Origin: an uncultured Bacilli bacterium
GTDB lineage: Bacteria; Bacillota_I; Bacilli_A; RF39; UBA660
Assembly (NCBI GenBank): GCA_934098515.1
Contig: CAKOOK010000024.1
Coordinates: 1-5,695, forward strand
Length of the DNA stretch: 5,695 bases
Reading direction: 5' to 3'
Below the pieces are notes generated by a model that saw nothing but the letters and a program-made list of their open reading frames with translations, ran no database searches and was not told the DNA's origin. Below, piece after piece: positions 4,621 through 5,695 of this stretch (positions within the stretch are counted from its first letter, which is position 1; each line of letters starts with the position of its first letter). The position numbers and the translations under genes are program-made.

Positions 4621-5695
4621 ACATGGTGGAGGAAATCCTAATGATAAACCAAACAATTTTAATCTTGCAGTAAAAAAATTAATGCATTACTTAAACAAAT
4701 ACAAGTTCAGAATAATATTTGCTCTAATCTTTAGTGCATTCAGTAGTGTCTTAGCTATCATAAGCCCTAAAAGATTAGAAAAGTTAACTAATACAATCAT
4801 TGCTGGAATTGTTACAGGAATAGATATAGATAAAGTTAAAGAGATCATGTTTGCTCTCATTATTATATACGTTCTTAGTGCAATATTTGATTACCTAGAA
4901 AAGTATTTAATGGTAGATGCTACTAACAAGTTTGCTAAAGAACTTAGAGAAAAAATAAGCCATAAGATTAATAAATTACCCCTTAAATATTTTGATGCCC
5001 ATACTAGTGGTGATATCCTATCAAGAGTTACTAATGATATAGATACAGTAAGTCAAAACTTAAATAACAGTTTAGGCACATTTGTAAGTGCATTTACCCT
5101 TTTAATAGGTTGCTTAATTATGATGTTTAAGACAAACTGGATTATGGCTTTAACAAGTATTTTCTCATCTCTTATTGGATTAGTTTTAATGATGATAATT
5201 CTTAGTAAAGCACAAAAATACTTTGTAATGAGACAAGACGAGTTAGGTAAACTTAATGGTCATATCGAAGAAATCTACTCATCTCAAACTTTAGTAAAAG
5301 CCTATAACGGTGAAAAAAGTGCTTGGGATAAATTTGCTAAACTTAACGAAAGCGTTTACACTTGCAACTTAAAAAGTGAGTTTTTAGGTGGTATGATGCC
5401 ATCAATAATGGGCTTTATTGGTAACTTTGGTTATGTAGCAGTATGTGTTGTTGGAGCACTTCTAACAATGAAAGGCACAATATCATTTGGTGTTATAGTA
5501 GCATTTATTATGTATGTAAGACTATTTGCAAACCCTCTAAGTCAAATAGCACAAAGCTTAAATAGTATGCAATCAGTAACTGCCGCAAGTGAAAGAGTAT
5601 TTGAGTTCCTAGAAGAAAAAGAAATGACTGATGAATCTAAACTTAAAGGAAAACTTGATCCTAAAAAAGTTAAAGGAAATATTGAGTTTAAACAT
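4613..5695 (+). CDS. ABC half-transporter, partner subunit (BmrD/LmrD/TM288-like), truncated by the window edge
   Basis: The frame is open from ATG 4613 to the last base (361 codons) with no stop. It overlaps the preceding ABC gene by 8 bases in another frame. The N-terminus has a short Gly/Lys/Asn-rich cytoplasmic tail (MPKHGGGNPNDKPNNF), typical of the second subunit of these exporters. Six membrane helices follow, at roughly 33-51, 78-97, 157-173, 176-196, 266-285 and 289-307. KYFDAHTSGDILSRVTNDIDTV (125-146) and IEEIYSSQTLVKAYNGE (218-234) are the conserved coupling-region motifs of type-I (type IV fold) ABC exporters. The visible part ends in VKGNIEFKH (353-361), the first strand of the ATPase domain. 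Walker and signature motifs are therefore outside the window. Since the first subunit carries the degenerate Walker B and H-loop, this one is expected to carry the canonical Glu and His and supply the hydrolytic site. Full length would be roughly 580-620 residues. Confidence 0.93.
   Translation, partial: MPKHGGGNPNDKPNNFNLAVKKLMHYLNKYKFRIIFALIFSAFSSVLAIISPKRLEKLTNTIIAGIVTGIDIDKVKEIMFALIIIYVLSAIFDYLEKYLMVDATNKFAKELREKISHKINKLPLKYFDAHTSGDILSRVTNDIDTVSQNLNNSLGTFVSAFTLLIGCLIMMFKTNWIMALTSIFSSLIGLVLMMIILSKAQKYFVMRQDELGKLNGHIEEIYSSQTLVKAYNGEKSAWDKFAKLNESVYTCNLKSEFLGGMMPSIMGFIGNFGYVAVCVVGALLTMKGTISFGVIVAFIMYVRLFANPLSQIAQSLNSMQSVTAASERVFEFLEEKEMTDESKLKGKLDPKKVKGNIEFKH

Noticed and set aside
4613..5695. 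Frameshift or pseudogene in the second ABC gene, because no stop codon is seen
   Set aside because: The frame is continuous to the last base and the protein follows the family order up to the first ATPase strand. It is simply cut by the window edge.
1..5695. tRNA, rRNA, CRISPR array or insertion sequence
   Set aside because: No cloverleaf, regularly spaced repeats, transposase motifs or terminal inverted repeats were seen in the short gaps between genes.

Overview
The window is AT-rich, with coding sequence dominated by A- and T-ending codons. Tryptophan is TGG and no TGA is read through, so the standard bacterial code applies. Ribosome binding sites are AGGAGG-like and the promoters are sigma-A-like. 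Together with the family of the first gene, a SipW/TasA-type signal followed by modules typical of uncultured gut Bacilli and Clostridia, this points to a low-GC Firmicute (Bacillota), probably an uncultured gut member of the RF39 or Erysipelotrichales type. That placement is an inference. All genes are on the + strand.

Region 1 (1-161) is a leader without a gene. It holds an 11-bp hairpin (30-63) and then a promoter. The spacer between its -35 (TAGACA, 109-114) and its perfect -10 (TATAAT, 131-136) contains an uninterrupted run of nine G. A G9 run inside a promoter spacer of an AT-rich genome is the classical layout of a phase-variable promoter.

Region 2 (162-2344) is a single 710-residue secreted protein gene closed by a strong intrinsic terminator. 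The N-terminus looks like a SipW-type signal peptide followed by a TasA/camelysin-like beta domain. The C-terminus is a C-type-lectin/FGE-like module. Within that module, codons 654-682 (2121-2207) change abruptly: 19 of 29 codons end in C and local GC is about 56%, whereas none of the 42 preceding codons ends in C. The C-ending codons specify nine different amino acids, all reachable from AAC by changing adenines, and the block ends in an all-G/C run. This is the signature of the variable region (VR) of a diversity-generating retroelement (DGR). The reverse transcriptase, accessory protein and template repeat are not in the window. I read this gene as the exciting system here: a surface or fibre protein whose expression may be switched by slippage and whose ligand-binding face may be hypermutated by a DGR.

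Region 3 (2365-5695) is an operon with its own promoter. It encodes a MarR-type repressor, then two ABC half-transporters with a 1-nt gap and an 8-nt overlap between genes. The first half-transporter has Asp in place of the Walker B glutamate and Gln in place of the H-loop histidine. It is therefore the degenerate-site subunit of a heterodimeric BmrCD/LmrCD/TM287-288-type multidrug exporter. The second is its partner and is cut by the window edge at the start of its ATPase domain. The MarR protein probably represses the operon and responds to a transported or toxic compound. No functional link between regions 2 and 3 is visible.
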